Below are positions 10,983-22,639 of a stretch of 64,000 nucleotides of DNA, piece by piece. Origin of the DNA: Triticum aestivum (Eukaryota > Streptophyta > Magnoliopsida > Poales > Poaceae); contig NC_057795.1 in the NCBI RefSeq assembly GCF_018294505.1, positions 233,117,035 to 233,181,034 on the forward strand. The letters are read 5' to 3'. Below the pieces are notes generated by a model. It was not told the DNA's origin. It searched no databases and worked only from the letters and a program-made list of their open reading frames with translations. Numbering within the stretch: the first letter of the stretch is position 1; the number at the start of each line of letters is the position of its first letter. The position numbers and the translations under genes are program-made.

Positions 10983-11408
10983 GGGTAAGGACACCGCAAG
11001 ATTGAACCCAAAGCTAAGCACTTATCCCATGGCAAGAAAGATCAATCAAGTAGGACAAACCAAACTGATAATTCGAAGAGACTTGCAAAGATAACTCAAT
11101 CACACATAAAAGAATTCAGAAGATTCAAATATTATTCATAGATAAACTTGATCATAAACCCATAATTCATCGGATCTCGACAAACACACTATGTATTGCG
11201 GGGTAAGGACACCGCAAGATTGAACCCAAAGCTAAGCACTTATCCCATGGCAAGAAAGATCAATCAAGTAGGACAAACCAAACTGATAATTCGAAGAGAC
11301 TTGCAAAGATAACTCAATCACACATAAAAGAATTCAGAAGATTCAAATATTATTCATAGATAAACTTGATCATAAACCCATAATTCATCGGATCTCGACA
11401 AACACACT
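10983..11408. repeat. Tandem duplication inside the Sabrina/WHAM-type LTR
   Basis: A ~208-bp segment starting GGGTAAGGACACCGCAAG at 10983 recurs at 11201. Both copies read through ...ATCTCGACAAACACACT without visible differences. A ~10-bp linker (atgtattgcg) separates them, giving a period of 218 bp. Confidence 0.92.
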
Positions 11409-11702
11409 GCAAAAAGAGTTTACATCGAATAGATCTCCACAAGAGAGGGGGAGAACATTGTATTGAGATCCAAAAAGAGAGAAGAAGCCATCTAGCTAAT
11501 AACTATGGACCCGTAGGTCTTTGGTAAACTACTCACAACTCATCGGAGGGGCAAGGGTGTTGATTTAGAAGCCCTCCGTGGTTGATTCCCCCTCCGGCAG
11601 AGTGTCGACGAAGGCTCCAAGATGAGATTTTACGGATACAGAACGTTACGGCGGTGGAAATTGTGTTTCGTGGTGCCCCTGGATATTTTCGGGGTACGTA
11701 GG

Positions 11703-11710
11703 TATATATA
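11703..11710 (-). promoter_or_regulatory. TATA box in the Sabrina/WHAM-type LTR
   Basis: TATATATA on the minus strand, downstream of a GC-rich stretch and about 360 bp into the LTR. Candidate promoter for the minus-strand element. Confidence 0.5.
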
Positions 11711-12072
11711 GGAGGAAGAAGTACGTCGATGGACGCCCGAGGGGCCCACAAGATTGGGGGCGCGCCCTACAGGGAGGGGGGCTCCTCGTGGGGGCCTCGG
11801 CTGCTTCTTGACTTGCACTCCAAGCCCTCTGGATCACGTTCGTTCCAAAAATCACACTCCCAAAGGTTTCATTCCGTTTGGACTCCGTTTGATATTCCTT
11901 TTCTTCGAAATACTAAAATAGGCAAAAAAACAGCAATATGGGCTGGGCCTCCGGTTAGTTAGTTAGTCCCAAAAATGATATAAATGTGTAAAATAAAGCC
12001 CATAAACATCAAAAAGGGGTAATATAAAAGCATGGAACAATCAAAAATTATAGATACGTTGGAGACGTATCA

Positions 12073-12418
12073 ATGCAGTGATTGCTTGATTGCTTGATTG
12101 CTTGTCGTGGTTACCGTTCGTGCGAGCTAGATTGTGTCGCAGCCAGAGTCCCTGCGGAGTGGAGTTCACCACCTTCGTCGTTATTCCATTGCTAGAAGAT
12201 TTCTGCTGCTACGAGTTGTTCTGCTGCTAGCATAGAGCAAGTGTAGTACCGCAGGCATAGTGTCGCTGTGCTGGTGTGATCCTATGTAACATCAGACACT
12301 TGTATTATTATCATTTGTAATAAGAGTTGATTTGTTCTATGTCAAGCAGTACCGTATTCCAGAAGACTTCTTCTCGATCTCTGGGCTGGAATATGGGGCG
12401 TTCCGGTTCCTCTGAGCT
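12073..12418. other. Unassigned sequence between LTR and CACTA repeats
   Basis: No ORF of note. It contains a short run of 'gcttgattgc' repeats (12082-12101) and reads like an LTR or UTR remnant. I cannot place it. It borders the LTR exactly and so represents the DNA the Sabrina/WHAM-type element inserted into. Confidence 0.4.
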
Positions 12419-12839
12419 AGGGTGCCACACGTTGGCCAGGCCATCCCTCTACTCCCACACATTGTTCGGCGGCGACAGCTCCACTGGCCCACCCTGCACC
12501 TGAACAAGTCAACCCTCGTACTCCCCTCTGTCTGCGTCTTCCCCCGCTCCGGTTCGTTCGGTCCGAGGTCTTGACGTCGTCCTCCGCCTTGCCTCTCTCT
12601 CTGCGGCACCGCCGTTTGTCGTTCCCAACATGGTCAGCAAAACAAGAGGAATCGAGAGACAATTGTTCATCGAGAGGCTGACAGTCCCGGGCCCACCATG
12701 TCCATGGCCTAAGTTTTGTTGTTTAACATGCGCAGCCCACAACATGTTTCAACTTTTTTTGGATCCAGCAGGTATCAAGCGGCCCATGGGCCTCCCAGCC
12801 TAGCTTGTCTATAACATCAGCAGCCCAAGTTATATTTGT

Positions 12840-13460
12840 TTTTTCAAGACGACACACAACTCAGTTCTATTTTTCTATAAGAATGCAAAACTGAACCTAT
12901 GTTTTCCCTTCTATAATAGTATATATATTTATATTTATATCTTATTTTATTACATATATATAATACAAAAAAACAAGGTTCCGTTAAACCTATCGTTTGT
13001 CCAACCATTTTATAGACCTTCCCACTTCCTTTATTTTTTGTTTTCATTAATCCTATATCTGAATTTTCTCCCACTTTCTTTTCCGATGTAATCTGAGTTT
13101 TCTCCCTGTACTTTTCCCTAGAACCAACTCAACTGTCCCACGTCTATCCTAAAAAATAATAATACCCCACGTCCTGTTAACTCATCAAATTAAAATGATA
13201 TTTTATTTCATAAATCAAAAGTTCTTACAAAATAATAACAATTTTTTATATATAACTTAGCAAGTTAAGTCCTGGTGATTGCGTACATATGCTTGCAAAG
13301 ATTTTACTGACCAATGTAGTAATAGACGTGCAATCACGTGTTTATGTTTTTGTAACATTTCTCCGTCCATCCCAACATGATAATTTCACCCAGCCAACAA
13401 GTCCGCGGATTACGAGAAAAATGCAAAAGGGCTTTAAATTCTACCATAATATATAAACGG
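12840..13460. other. AT-rich spacer between CACTA subterminal units
   Basis: AT-rich DNA with runs such as TATATATTTATATTTATATC near 12920. No ORF, RNA gene or known repeat is recognised. It could be a small unrecognised insertion or part of the CACTA arm. Confidence 0.35.
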
Positions 13461-14469
13461 GTTGCATAGGCGCTACATCATTGTTTCACCCAGCCCACCA
13501 AATGGACTAAAACAACAAATGGACTGGCTGACATGTGGGCCAGTAGGTCGAAGCCTAAGCACTTTCACAAAAATACAAAGGTCCAAGCCTAAGCAAGGCG
13601 TTGGATTCACTTCCAACGACTGGCATTCTTCTTCAATCTCTCGTCTTCTTCCCCCAGCACTGCCGGGACCGCCTGCTCCAGCCTCCAATGTCCAGCGGTG
13701 CTATTTTGTGCGCCTCGCAGCGAAACTCTACACCACCGACGGCCAGGCCATACATCCACTCCTCCGCACCTTCTGTTATTCTCTGCCGACTGTAGGCCCA
13801 CCCCGCACCCGAACCAGTCAAGTTTCTCACTCCTCTTTGTCTACGACTCCACTGTCGCGTCATCCCCATCTCTGGGGCATTCCAGTCTAGGGCCTCACCA
13901 TTTTCCACCGGCTTGGTGCGCTCTGCATGGTGTGGTCAACATGGTCAACAAACAAGAGTCATCGGAAGATGACTGTACATGGAGAGGCTGATAGTGGGGA
14001 CGCACCACGCCCATGGATGCATGCATGCAACTACATCCTTTTTACCCTAAAAATAATGTTTTCTCCCCCTGACAGCTGGGACCCACAAGCTACATCTTCG
14101 CACGCAAGGAAGTGCGTCCTTATTACGGGAAAAAAATGATTCTTCCCCCTGACAGCTGGGACCCACCAGTTATATCGTCGCACGCAAGGAATTGCGTCCA
14201 TATCCTCCCTGACAGCTGGGACCCACCCGGTCGAAGCGTACATAACATTGTGTGTGTACATATCGGTCGATCGGTCTGTCTGCCACGATGAACCGTGGCC
14301 AAGTAAGGAGCGGTAGCAGTTCAGGCAGTCCAGTCCAAACCATGTACACGCACGTATAGCCAGATGCCAAAAATGTGGCTACGTACATACATACGGGCAG
14401 GGTCTCGAATGCGTACTCACGCATACGTATAGTCAGGGCTCGTGTACATGGAGAGGCCACATACGACAG

Positions 14470-15240
14470 CAATGGCGTCTTGTTCATCGGAAGCCGATTG
14501 GCTGGGTCGGAACGGAGAAACTGCGTCGTCGTGTTCATCGGGAGGCAACAAAATGCGTCATGTTCATTGGGAGCCAACCGACTTAGACGGAACAGCCGAA
14601 ACAAGGCCTAGCATAACGCAGAACGGAGGAAACGACCTTCTGTTCAACCGCCTATGGTTAAACTAGGATCCTCTTCACTGGGAGGCGTGTTGCATACCGC
14701 AAAACAGAGGAAACATACTTCTCTTTGACCTCGTGCGGTTGAAACAGGATCCTGTTGATCGGGAGGGGTGTGGCATACCGCAAACCAAAGGAAACAGACA
14801 TCTCTTTGACCTCCTACGGTCGAAATGGGGGTCCTGTTCATCGGGAGGGGTGTGGCGTACCGCAAAACCGGACTCCACGGGGCTACTGTTCATCCACCTT
14901 CGACTTCCTCCAGCCTCCACCTGCTACTGTTCATCCACCGTCGACTTCCTCCAGCCTCCACTAACTACTGTTCATCCATGGGGTCCTGTTCATCCAGCCT
15001 CCACCGGCTACTATTCATCCAGCCCTCCACGGCGTCCTGTTCATCCAGCCTCCACCGGCTACCGTTCAACCAGCCCTCCATGGGGTCCTGCTAAACTAGC
15101 CCTCCACATACGGGGTGCCTCCACTAGCTATTGTTCATCTACCCCCACGTCCTCGATCGGGGTCCTGTTCATCCAGCGGTAACGGCTTCTACTACCATAG
15201 GATCCTGTTCATCCAACCCCCACCGGGAACTGTTCATCAA
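14470..15240 (+). repeat. TGTTCATC subterminal array, first CACTA arm
   Basis: More than a dozen copies of a core (C/T)TGTTCATC(C/G) recur at irregular 20-60 bp spacing. Examples are near 14478, 14530, 14834, 14887, 14929, 14967, 14987, 15037, 15165, 15206 and 15229, and there are variants with TGTTGATC or TATTCATC. From 14880 they sit in ~27-40 bp units with CCTCCACCGGCTACTG. In CACTA elements such subterminal repeats bind the element's TnpA-type protein; that role is inferred. Confidence 0.7.
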
Positions 15241-15719
15241 GAGGCAGCTTTGATCAGCTTCAATTAGTAGTAGTAGCGAAGGAATCACTTGGGTTCAGTT
15301 AACAACAAGGGATCGATCGGGGTTCAGTAATGTAGCTAGTGCAATTGCTCAGGTTCTGTTAGAGCCAATGCCTCGCTTGGGTTCAGTTAGAGCACAATGC
15401 CTCGCACACATGCGCGTACATGTACAAGAGAAACGTGCAAACCTCTGTGCATCGCTCGGGCCCGACCACCCACCATAATCGGGAACTCCCCAAAATTTTC
15501 CTCGACCTCGCTTCTACCATGATTTTTTCCGTTATGGACGGCCCAAAGAATGTCATGCAGGTGCGTCTCCTGCCCGCCAAGGATGGAAAGCCCATTTTCT
15601 GTCATGGTTTTTTGGTATAGAAGTAGGAGCGCACCACATCTATGATGATACCAGGTTTTGTCACAATTATCATCATAGAAGTGTCATAAGCATGGCAGAT
15701 TTTTTTCTGTCAGCCTAAA

Positions 15720-15748
15720 ATGTCACGGATGTGTCTTTTTTTGTAGTG
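15720..15748 (+). repeat. CACTA terminal repeat, right end (first copy)
   Basis: On the minus strand it reads CACTACAAAAAAAGACACAT, followed by CCGTGACATTTT. This is nearly the same as the end at 27636-27664, so both belong to one family. Confidence 0.8.
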
Positions 15749-16940
15749 AATGGAATACAAAAAGTTGAGGAAGTCTCGCACCGACTCAGTGGATCGTTAG
15801 GCAATGGAGTGGCCTTACAATTGATGTCAATACGAGGAGTAGGGATTGCCATGCAATGGATGCACTAGAGCTATAAGTGTCCGAAATCTCCTTATGAAAC
15901 TAAGTGGGTGTGCATCCAACTTGCTTGCTCATGAAGACATCAAATTATTTGAGGAAGCTCTTCATCAGAACATGGTTCTACTTTGAAGCAGAAGTGTGAA
16001 AAAAGGATAGTAGTGTGCCCCCTCTCTCTTTTTCTCTGTTTTTTTTTCCTTTTTTTCTTTTTTTTAAAAAAATCTCATGGACCTTATCCTCACTTTTTCG
16101 AGGACTCATTAGTCTCCACCACTGTTTTCCTCACTGGTAGGGGCAACACTAATGATAATGATCATCACACTTTAATTTACTTAAAACTCGATAAACTGAA
16201 GCAATATAACTCTATATGAATGCCTTTGCTAGTGTATCAGGATGTGCAATAATCTAGCATTGTGAAGACATCAAAAAATGGACAAGCCATGGAAATATCA
16301 TACCAGCTATCTTACGATCATGCAAAGCAATATGACAACGAATGCTCAAGCCATGTGATTAGTAATGGTGGAAGTTGCATGGCAATATATCTCAGAATGG
16401 CTATGAAAATGCTATAATAAGTAGGTGTGGTGGCTGTTTTGAGGAAGGTTATAATAAGGCTTATGTGTGATAGAGCATATCATATCATGGGGTTTGGATG
16501 CACCGGCAAAGTATCCACCAAGTCGTGAGGTGAGAACAGACAATGCACGACACCGAAGAGGCTAGCAAAATATGGATAGGTGGAAGTGCTTATAGTCCAA
16601 AACTCACATTAGTCATAAATAACTCACATACTTGTTGTGAAAGTTTATTAGCCCTTGAAGCAAAGTAATCTCGCATGCCCCTAGGGAGGAGGTTGGTAGG
16701 AGTTAACCATCGTGGGCGCCCAATCCGGACAACACAAAGGATACCGATCAAGGATAAATTATGCTGCAACTTCCCCGCATGCTATAACCGACACTTTCAT
16801 GAAATAGAGAATCACAAACCTTAACACCAATATTATTACTAAATCATAATAATCCACTAATACACCCACATATTACCATCTCAATATCTCAAAACTATTG
16901 AAAAGAATCAAACTTATCATATTCAGTGATCTACAAGCTT
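15749..16940 (+). mobile_element. Gypsy-type non-coding internal fragment
   Basis: I recognise motifs common in the non-coding internal part of Sabrina/WHAM-like elements: 'gtgtgcatccaacttgcttgctca' (split here by no change), 'ggaagttgcatggcaatata', 'aggtgtggtggctgttttgagg' and 'gtttggatgcaccggc'. There is a pyrimidine run with poly-T then poly-A at about 16020-16070. No LTR boundary or ORF is visible. The left edge coincides with the CACTA end. Confidence 0.55.
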
Positions 16941-19190
16941 TAAGATGTTCTTATGACTAACCATGTGAACCTGAACCTTAATGTTATTTGAAGCTTGTTA
17001 CCTATTCTTCAAGTTCAGGTCATGTTTGTGCCAATCTTGTTCTTGTAGCATGTTGATATGATGCTTGCAATGTGCCTACTTGCTGTTTTTGATAGCTTGT
17101 CCTTTAAACTTGTTCCATGTGTATGTGTTGAACCATGTCTCCGTTTGGACCATGATCTATATGAAACTTCCTTGGTTTTGCATGTAGATGCATCATGTCA
17201 TGTTGTATCCATGTTTTGAGTGTTGTGTTTGATGTTTGAATGCATTTTGCATTAATGCCATGCTTAACTTGTTTTGCTCATATCTTCTAGGATGTAGCTC
17301 CGAATTAAATGAACTTTATAGGTAACTTGATTAGGAAAACGTGTAGATCATCATGGTGCATATTAACTTGCTATTTAACAACTTCAACATAATGTGTTAT
17401 TCAGATATGGACCAATTTTGAAATTTGCATATGGGAAGTTTCCGGAATTGTTGTATGTTGTTCCGACCTCATTTAAACTTGCTTTGATGTGGGGTTCTTG
17501 TATGCATCATCTCTTGCAATGAGTAGCATCATATAGCCTTGTCATGCATCATACTTGGTTGTACATCATGCCATGTTTATGTGTTGTGTATTTACCATGT
17601 TGTTTGCTTCTTTCCGGTTGTGCTTCTTCTCGATAGTTCCTGTTTCATTGCGATCATAAGGATTCGTTCGTCTACGCTTGGTTTGTCTATGCCCGATCAT
17701 CTTCTGCATGGACTTGTTCTTGTTCCTAGCGGTATTTCAGGCAAGATGACCATCACCTTGGATCTAACTACTATCTTTGCTATGTTATGTCGCGCTACCT
17801 ACCACTTGTTTATCAAGCCTCCAAAATTGCCATGACAACCTCTAATCTTTTCCACCCTCCTGGCAAACCGTTGTTTGGCTATGTTACCACTTTTCTCAGC
17901 CCCTCTTATAGCGTTGCTAGTTACAGGTACAGTGCAGGTTGTTCCATGTTGGGACATGGATATCATGGGATATCACAATATCTCTTATTTAATTAATGAA
18001 TCTATATACTTGGTAAAGGGTGGAAGGATCGGCCTTTTGCCTGTTGTTCTGTTCCACTCTTGCCATCCTAGTTTTCATCATACCGGTGTTATGTTCCTTG
18101 ATTTTGCGTTCCTAACACGGTTAGGGTTTTATGGGGCCCCCTTGACAGTTTGCTTTGAATAAAACTCTTCCAGTAAGGCCCAACATTGGTTTTACCATTT
18201 TCCTAATAACAACTAAAACTTGCATAGGGACCTTCCGGCCCTCGAGGTCTCTTAATCAAACCCCCGGGCCAATGCTCCTCATGAGTGTTGGTCCACCTAC
18301 CTAGCAGTCGGCGGTGCTAGCTCGGGTTAACTGGAGGTATTTGGCTATTGTACACTTAGCATAGACGGTGTTGTCCTGAGAACGAGATACATGCGGCTCT
18401 TATCAGGGTATCGACATACCGGGTGGTCTTGCTGGTTTTGTTTTACCATTGTTGAAATGTCTTGTGAACCAGGATTCCGATCTTGATCAGGTGGTTTCAG
18501 GAGGAGGATTTTCCTCCGTTGATCATGAGAGCTTGTCGTGGGCTAAGTTGGGACACACCTGCAGGGTTTAATCTTTCAAAAGCCGTGCCCGCGGTTATGT
18601 GGCAGATGGGAGTTTTTAATATTCGATTGTAGAGAACTTGACACCAGATCCAAATTAAAATACACCAAACGCATGTGTAATCGTGATTGTCTCTTTTCGA
18701 GTGAGTCGAGAAGAGAACATGGTTGGGTTATGCTTAAACATAAGTAATTCAGGATCACTTCTTGATCATTACTTGTTTGGGACCGTTGCATAGATTCTCA
18801 TCTTATTCTTGTACTCGTAAGTTAGCCACCATACAATGCTTAGTCACTTGCAGTAACCTCACCACTTAGCCATTCCATGCCCATTAAGCTTTGCTAGTCT
18901 TGATACCCATGGTAATGGGATTGCTGAGTTCTCATGGCTCACAGATTACGACAAAAATAGTTGCAGGTACAGGTAATGTGATGATCTAACGTGAGAGCGA
19001 TGCTTACTTGTTTTGGAGTTCTTCTTATGCTCCTTCTTGGACTGAGGGATAGGTTCCTGGTCGGCAGCCTGGGCTAGCAGGGTGGATGTCATTTCTGTTT
19101 TCTGTTTGTTTTCATCCATAGTCGGATGCCTCTCTTATGTGTGATGTTTGTTGTATTCATGTGGCATTGTATGACTTTTGTATGTATCCC
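16941..19190 (+). mobile_element. Unassigned LTR-like repeat
   Basis: About 2.2 kb with no ORF over 100 codons. The wording is that of an abundant Triticeae repeat ('ctatgttaccacttttctcagcccctc', 'gggtggaaggatcggcc', 'gggctaagttgggacacacctgcaggg'). It resembles a long LTR, but I cannot give a family or exact ends. It directly abuts the decayed CACTA transposase. Confidence 0.4.
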
Positions 19191-19203
19191 CATCTATTAT
19201 GTA

Positions 19204-20560
19204 ATGGTACGATGTAAAGATTTCCACCTTGCAAAGCGCCTTCAATATGCGCTTCTATCCTTGGTGGGACCTTCGAGTTCCTCGAGGATAAGGTCACATA
19301 TTGGACGTGACATAGGCACTTTCAAGGGCTATGTTAGGAATAGAGCTAGACCCGAGTTCCATTGCAGAGGACTACATTGCTACTGAAGCATTGACATTCT
19401 GCTCAAAATACATTGAAATAGCTGATCAGCTTAGCAAAGAGGTGGGTGAAGACAATCCTGGGCTCAATGTTTTCGATTGTTCTGTTCGAGTTATAGGGAA
19501 GAGTCAACAAGACGACAAACCTAAAGATTTGGACAAAATGGTTTGGTATGTGTTGAATAGTTGTCCTAAGATTCTACCTTATATCGAGTAAGTGCTAAGT
19601 ACTGCAGCTTATACATCATAATCTACTAAACTTGCAGCACATTCTTATATATTTAGATGTTTGACGCGATCACTATGTTGTGCAACATCTATAAAAAGGA
19701 GTTACTGACGCAAAATCCAAGAAACATTGACAAACTGGTTATGGCAGGATTTGCAAAATGGTTCAAGAGCCATCTAAGCTTTTGAATTGCACTGTTAGTT
19801 TTTTTTAATATATTGAGTACACACCATGATCATCTTGTCTATTTTCTAACCATAGGTTAAGAAGATGCGGGAGGATGGGCATGCAGTTGATGATGCCCTT
19901 TACGCACTAGCAATGGGTCCTATTACTTGGGTAAGACATTATGAATCTTACGTTGTTGGAGATGTGCGCTACAACACCCTTGCACGTGACAAAGGCAGGA
20001 AGACAGCAAACAGTGCCATCATGAGCATGGATATGTACAACAAAGAGAAAATTGAAATGTATGCTAACAAAACAGACATTTTTCAGTTGCGGTATATCTC
20101 CAGTTTTGAGGTTCATCAGTGTGTGGTTCTATTGTGTTGTCGTTGGTATAACCTATTTTCCAGGATCGCAAAACCCAAAGCTGATTTTTATTTCAAATCC
20201 ATCAATGTCAAGGTGGCGTACCAGACCTACGAGCCTTCTATTTTGGCAAATCAAGCAACACAATTTTTTTTCTTGGAAGACACATTTTCTCGTAGCGATG
20301 ACTGGAGAGTATTGCAAAGGTTTGAGCAGAGGAATTCTTTGAATGAAGTTGCACAAGAAAATGATGCTTACATTGCTCCTGATATAGAGGACTCCACAGT
20401 TGTTCCTAATATATTTGAGAACCATCGCGTCAATAACGCTAGCAAAAAGATTGCCTGTCGGGCTGTGGACTTATGGGAGTTGATCAATAAGACGCCAACG
20501 TTCGAGGACATTGAGGATGAAGAAGAAGATGACACTGGGGGGAATTATGATTCAAACTGA
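19204..20560 (+). pseudogene. CACTA transposase (TnpD/TNP2-like), C-terminal remnant
   Basis: Only the tail of the transposase is present. About 19290-19590 matches the DUF4218-type region: FKGYVRNRARPE, a +1 frame change, then IAEDYIATEALTFCSKYIE and a segment ending VWYVLNSCPKILPYIE. A second block at 19657-19771 has YKKELLTQNPRNIDK. The last exon, from about 19862, has the DUF4216-type region, with VRYNTLARDKGRKTANS, CCRWYNLF, ILANQATQFFFLED and an acidic C-terminus ending at 20560. GT..AG-like gaps separate the blocks. The catalytic Transposase_21 core is missing, so it is not active. Family assignment rests on these conserved blocks. Confidence 0.8.
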
Positions 20561-21082
20561 TACACATGGCGAAGATGTTGACGCTGCTGCTACGGATGAT
20601 GATTAGATTGCTTTTGTCGTACTTGCCTGTCAGAAGATGTTTTTTATCTACTATGTAAAATTGTGTTTGCTATGACAACTGAAACCTCATGAACTTGTTG
20701 TTTAGTATTTTGCTGTGAGAACATCCCTAATTATGTATGTTGATTTGTGTTTGGTGATTGTATGGTGACTAAAACATGATGCCATTGTTGTTTAGTTGTA
20801 CTCATATTAGGCTTTGAAACTTGTATTTGATGACATAGTTTGCTGTTGGACTACAATTTGCTCGACGGCTTCGAATGGGAACAAAGCTGACCCAACAGGG
20901 CCTCTGCTAATTTATTTATTTATTATCAAAACGGCCTCTGCTATTTATTTTTTTATGAGCAAAAGGGGATACCCCTCGATTTCCGTTACTAGAAATCATT
21001 AGATATTCACAACACTATGCCTAGCCTACTAAATAGGTTTCATTCATTACTAATTTCACCAAAGTGCTCATGTCATAGTCAC
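20561..21082. other. Spacer between convergent CACTA genes
   Basis: AT-rich, no ORF. It probably holds the 3' ends of the transposase and of the opposing GRF-type gene. Confidence 0.4.
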
Positions 21083-21860
21083 TCAATACATCACGAGTGC
21101 TACATACACTGCAAATAAAGAGACAATCATCCTACAAAGCACATCGATTTTGCCCATTATCTTCACAAGCTCTTTCATCTCCTCATTGCTGTCAAGGCCG
21201 TTCAGCAGCTGTTGCTTCGCCATGATCAGAGGAACTGTATCTTTAACCTTCTGCTCTGCTTCTTCCTCTTCTACCGTTCCTTCAGTTACTTGTCCAACAC
21301 TCCAACCTGCTGCTATTGGGATTCCTCGGCTAACCAAATAATCAGCGTAGTTGCATTCCCCCACATCAGCAAGTTCCCAGAAATACAAATCACATGAATC
21401 TTCCCTTTTCTGCACGAATCAAATTGGAAGATTATCAACCAAACTATTAAAACAAATCAGCAACTAAAGGCGGCAGAACAACACTTAAAAACATATTATT
21501 ACCCCATGATTCAGGCATTTGTAGAAGACTCGGCAAGGGTTGAGGATTGTGGTTGAGACTCAACAGATGACCCTACATGATTTGCAACAGTGGCATCACA
21601 CCAACGAGAGTGGGTTGCGATGAGCACCTGGCTACGGTGCGTGTGCCGGCAGGGGTGTGATGAGACCCACAGGAAATGGTACGGGTGGCGACTTGGCGCA
21701 TATCTGGTTGTTGCCTGCTGAAGAGCAGGTGGACGAACAACCACTGGACATGGTTGTTGCAGCCAGAGCTTCTGATGCTAGGCAGAGTAAGTAGAGAAGA
21801 GGAGAAGTGAACGTTGGATATGTTAGTTTCATTACTTGTAGAGTAGCATAGCACCATATA
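21083..21860 (-). pseudogene. CACTA accessory gene: GRF-type zinc finger with C-terminal membrane segment
   Basis: A minus-strand frame ending at exon position 21503 reads LNPCRVFYKCLNHG. A 93-bp intron (21410-21502, GT..AG) follows, and exon 2 (21409-21083) continues in phase with KREDSCDLYFWE. Together these make a GRF zinc-finger signature (NPxRxFYxC ... C.xxFxWE). Exon 2 then has an acidic coiled stretch and a hydrophobic C-terminus (MIVSLFAVYVALVMY). A TGA lies just upstream of the finger in this frame, so the N-terminal part (to ~21860) is broken or further spliced. It lies convergent to the transposase, as accessory ORFs do in grass CACTA elements. GRF fingers bind nucleic acid; its role here is unknown. 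Confidence 0.65.
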
Positions 21861-21984
21861 TAGTAATAGTCTAGGTTTGAATTTGATCCAGCTACAGGAG
21901 CACGTCTCTCTTTTTTCTAAAACTCAGCAACGTCTCTTTACTGGTACACTAGCTTGTTCTGTATGCCTTCTCAAGTCTTTGATT

Positions 21985-22095
21985 TTCTTTCTTTTTTGCG
22001 AGGAAGGAAGGAGGACAAAATTGAGAGTTCCTGGGACTCGAACCCAAGACCTCTCGGTTGAAAACCAAGGGTGCTAGCCACCTATGTGGCGAACA
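21985..22095 (-). mobile_element. tRNA-derived SINE-like sequence
   Basis: On the minus strand there is an A-box-like TGGCTAGCACCC and a perfect B box GGTTCGAGTCC (GGTTCGANNCC). Between them CTTGG TTTTCAA CCGAG can fold as an anticodon arm with loop triplet TTC (Glu-like). No acceptor stem closes it, so it is not an intact tRNA gene. It matches the layout of grass Au-type SINEs. The 3' tail runs into an A-rich stretch (about 21990-22000). Exact ends and target duplication are not resolved. Confidence 0.6.
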
Positions 22096-22639
22096 TTCCC
22101 TGGGAGGAGGACGGCAGACAAACGTATTTTCCTCGTAGTTTTAGTTGCGATGCAAGATCAAACGGTCGCAGTTTCGGGAATGTTATTAGGCGAACGAGCC
22201 CAGTTTTTCTTTTCTTCCTATATACAAAAAAGCATGCTACTTGGTGTCGGATTAGTCAACAAACGATTATGCCAACCTTGACCGTTGGATTGACATTCAA
22301 CATCTATCGTGTTTCTTCAGTCTCTTCTTCCTCCAGCCGCCAAAGCCAAACCAGCACCAGCGGGACCGCCTGCTCCCGCCTCCCACGGGTGGCTGTACTG
22401 CCGCCTACGCATCATGGCCATACCGCACCCTAAAACTCTGCGCATTTTCTGCGGCTCCTGTTTGTTCCCATCCGAGGCCTCACCATCGTCCTTCGCCTTG
22501 GTTCGCTCGCTGCGGCGCCGCCCTCCGGTGTTGTCAACATGGTCAACAACCGAGAGGAATGAGGAGATGACCGTACATGGTTATGATGACAGTACGAACC
22601 CACTAGGATCATGGTAGTAGGCAAGCAAGTGCCTCCTTT

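Larger units (their letters stand above)
10289..12072 (-). repeat. 5' LTR of the Sabrina/WHAM-type element
   Basis: On the minus strand the LTR starts at 12072 with TGATACGTCTCCAACGTATC, a very common Triticeae LTR terminus, and ends in GACGTAGCA at 10289. Length is ~1.78 kb, including an internal 218-bp-period duplication (10983-11408). A related LTR fragment is at 35795-36537. The 5 bp outside it are ATGCA (12073-12077); the other target copy would lie off the left edge. Confidence 0.85.
12419..15748 (+). mobile_element. CACTA transposon right arm (first copy)
   Basis: The segment ends in TTTTTTTGTAGTG at 15748, the reverse complement of CACTACAAAAAAA, a CACTA terminus. Inside are degenerate subterminal units (12419-12700 and 13470-14040), repeated 'gacagctgggacccacc' motifs joined to 'cacgcaaggaagtgcgtcc' (14070-14230), and a TGTTCATC-rich array (14470-15240). 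The last ~1.5 kb is clearly paralogous to 26100-27664. No left terminus is found. The 3 bases after the end are AAT. Confidence 0.75.

Noticed and set aside
12900..12970. AT-rich tract as a replication origin or matrix attachment site
   Set aside because: Composition alone is not enough; no supporting motif is seen.
14733..15182. Ser/Pro/His-rich ORFs in the CACTA subterminal arrays (also 26725-27216)
   Set aside because: They are translations of the TGTTCATCCA repeats; all three frames are open and no domain is present.
17539..18162. Short ORFs in the LTR-like repeat as a host gene
   Set aside because: All are under 100 codons, overlap in different frames and show no domain; the surrounding sequence reads as a dispersed repeat.
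21985..22095. Intact tRNA-Glu gene
   Set aside because: No acceptor stem pairs and the D arm is poor; the SINE reading fits better.
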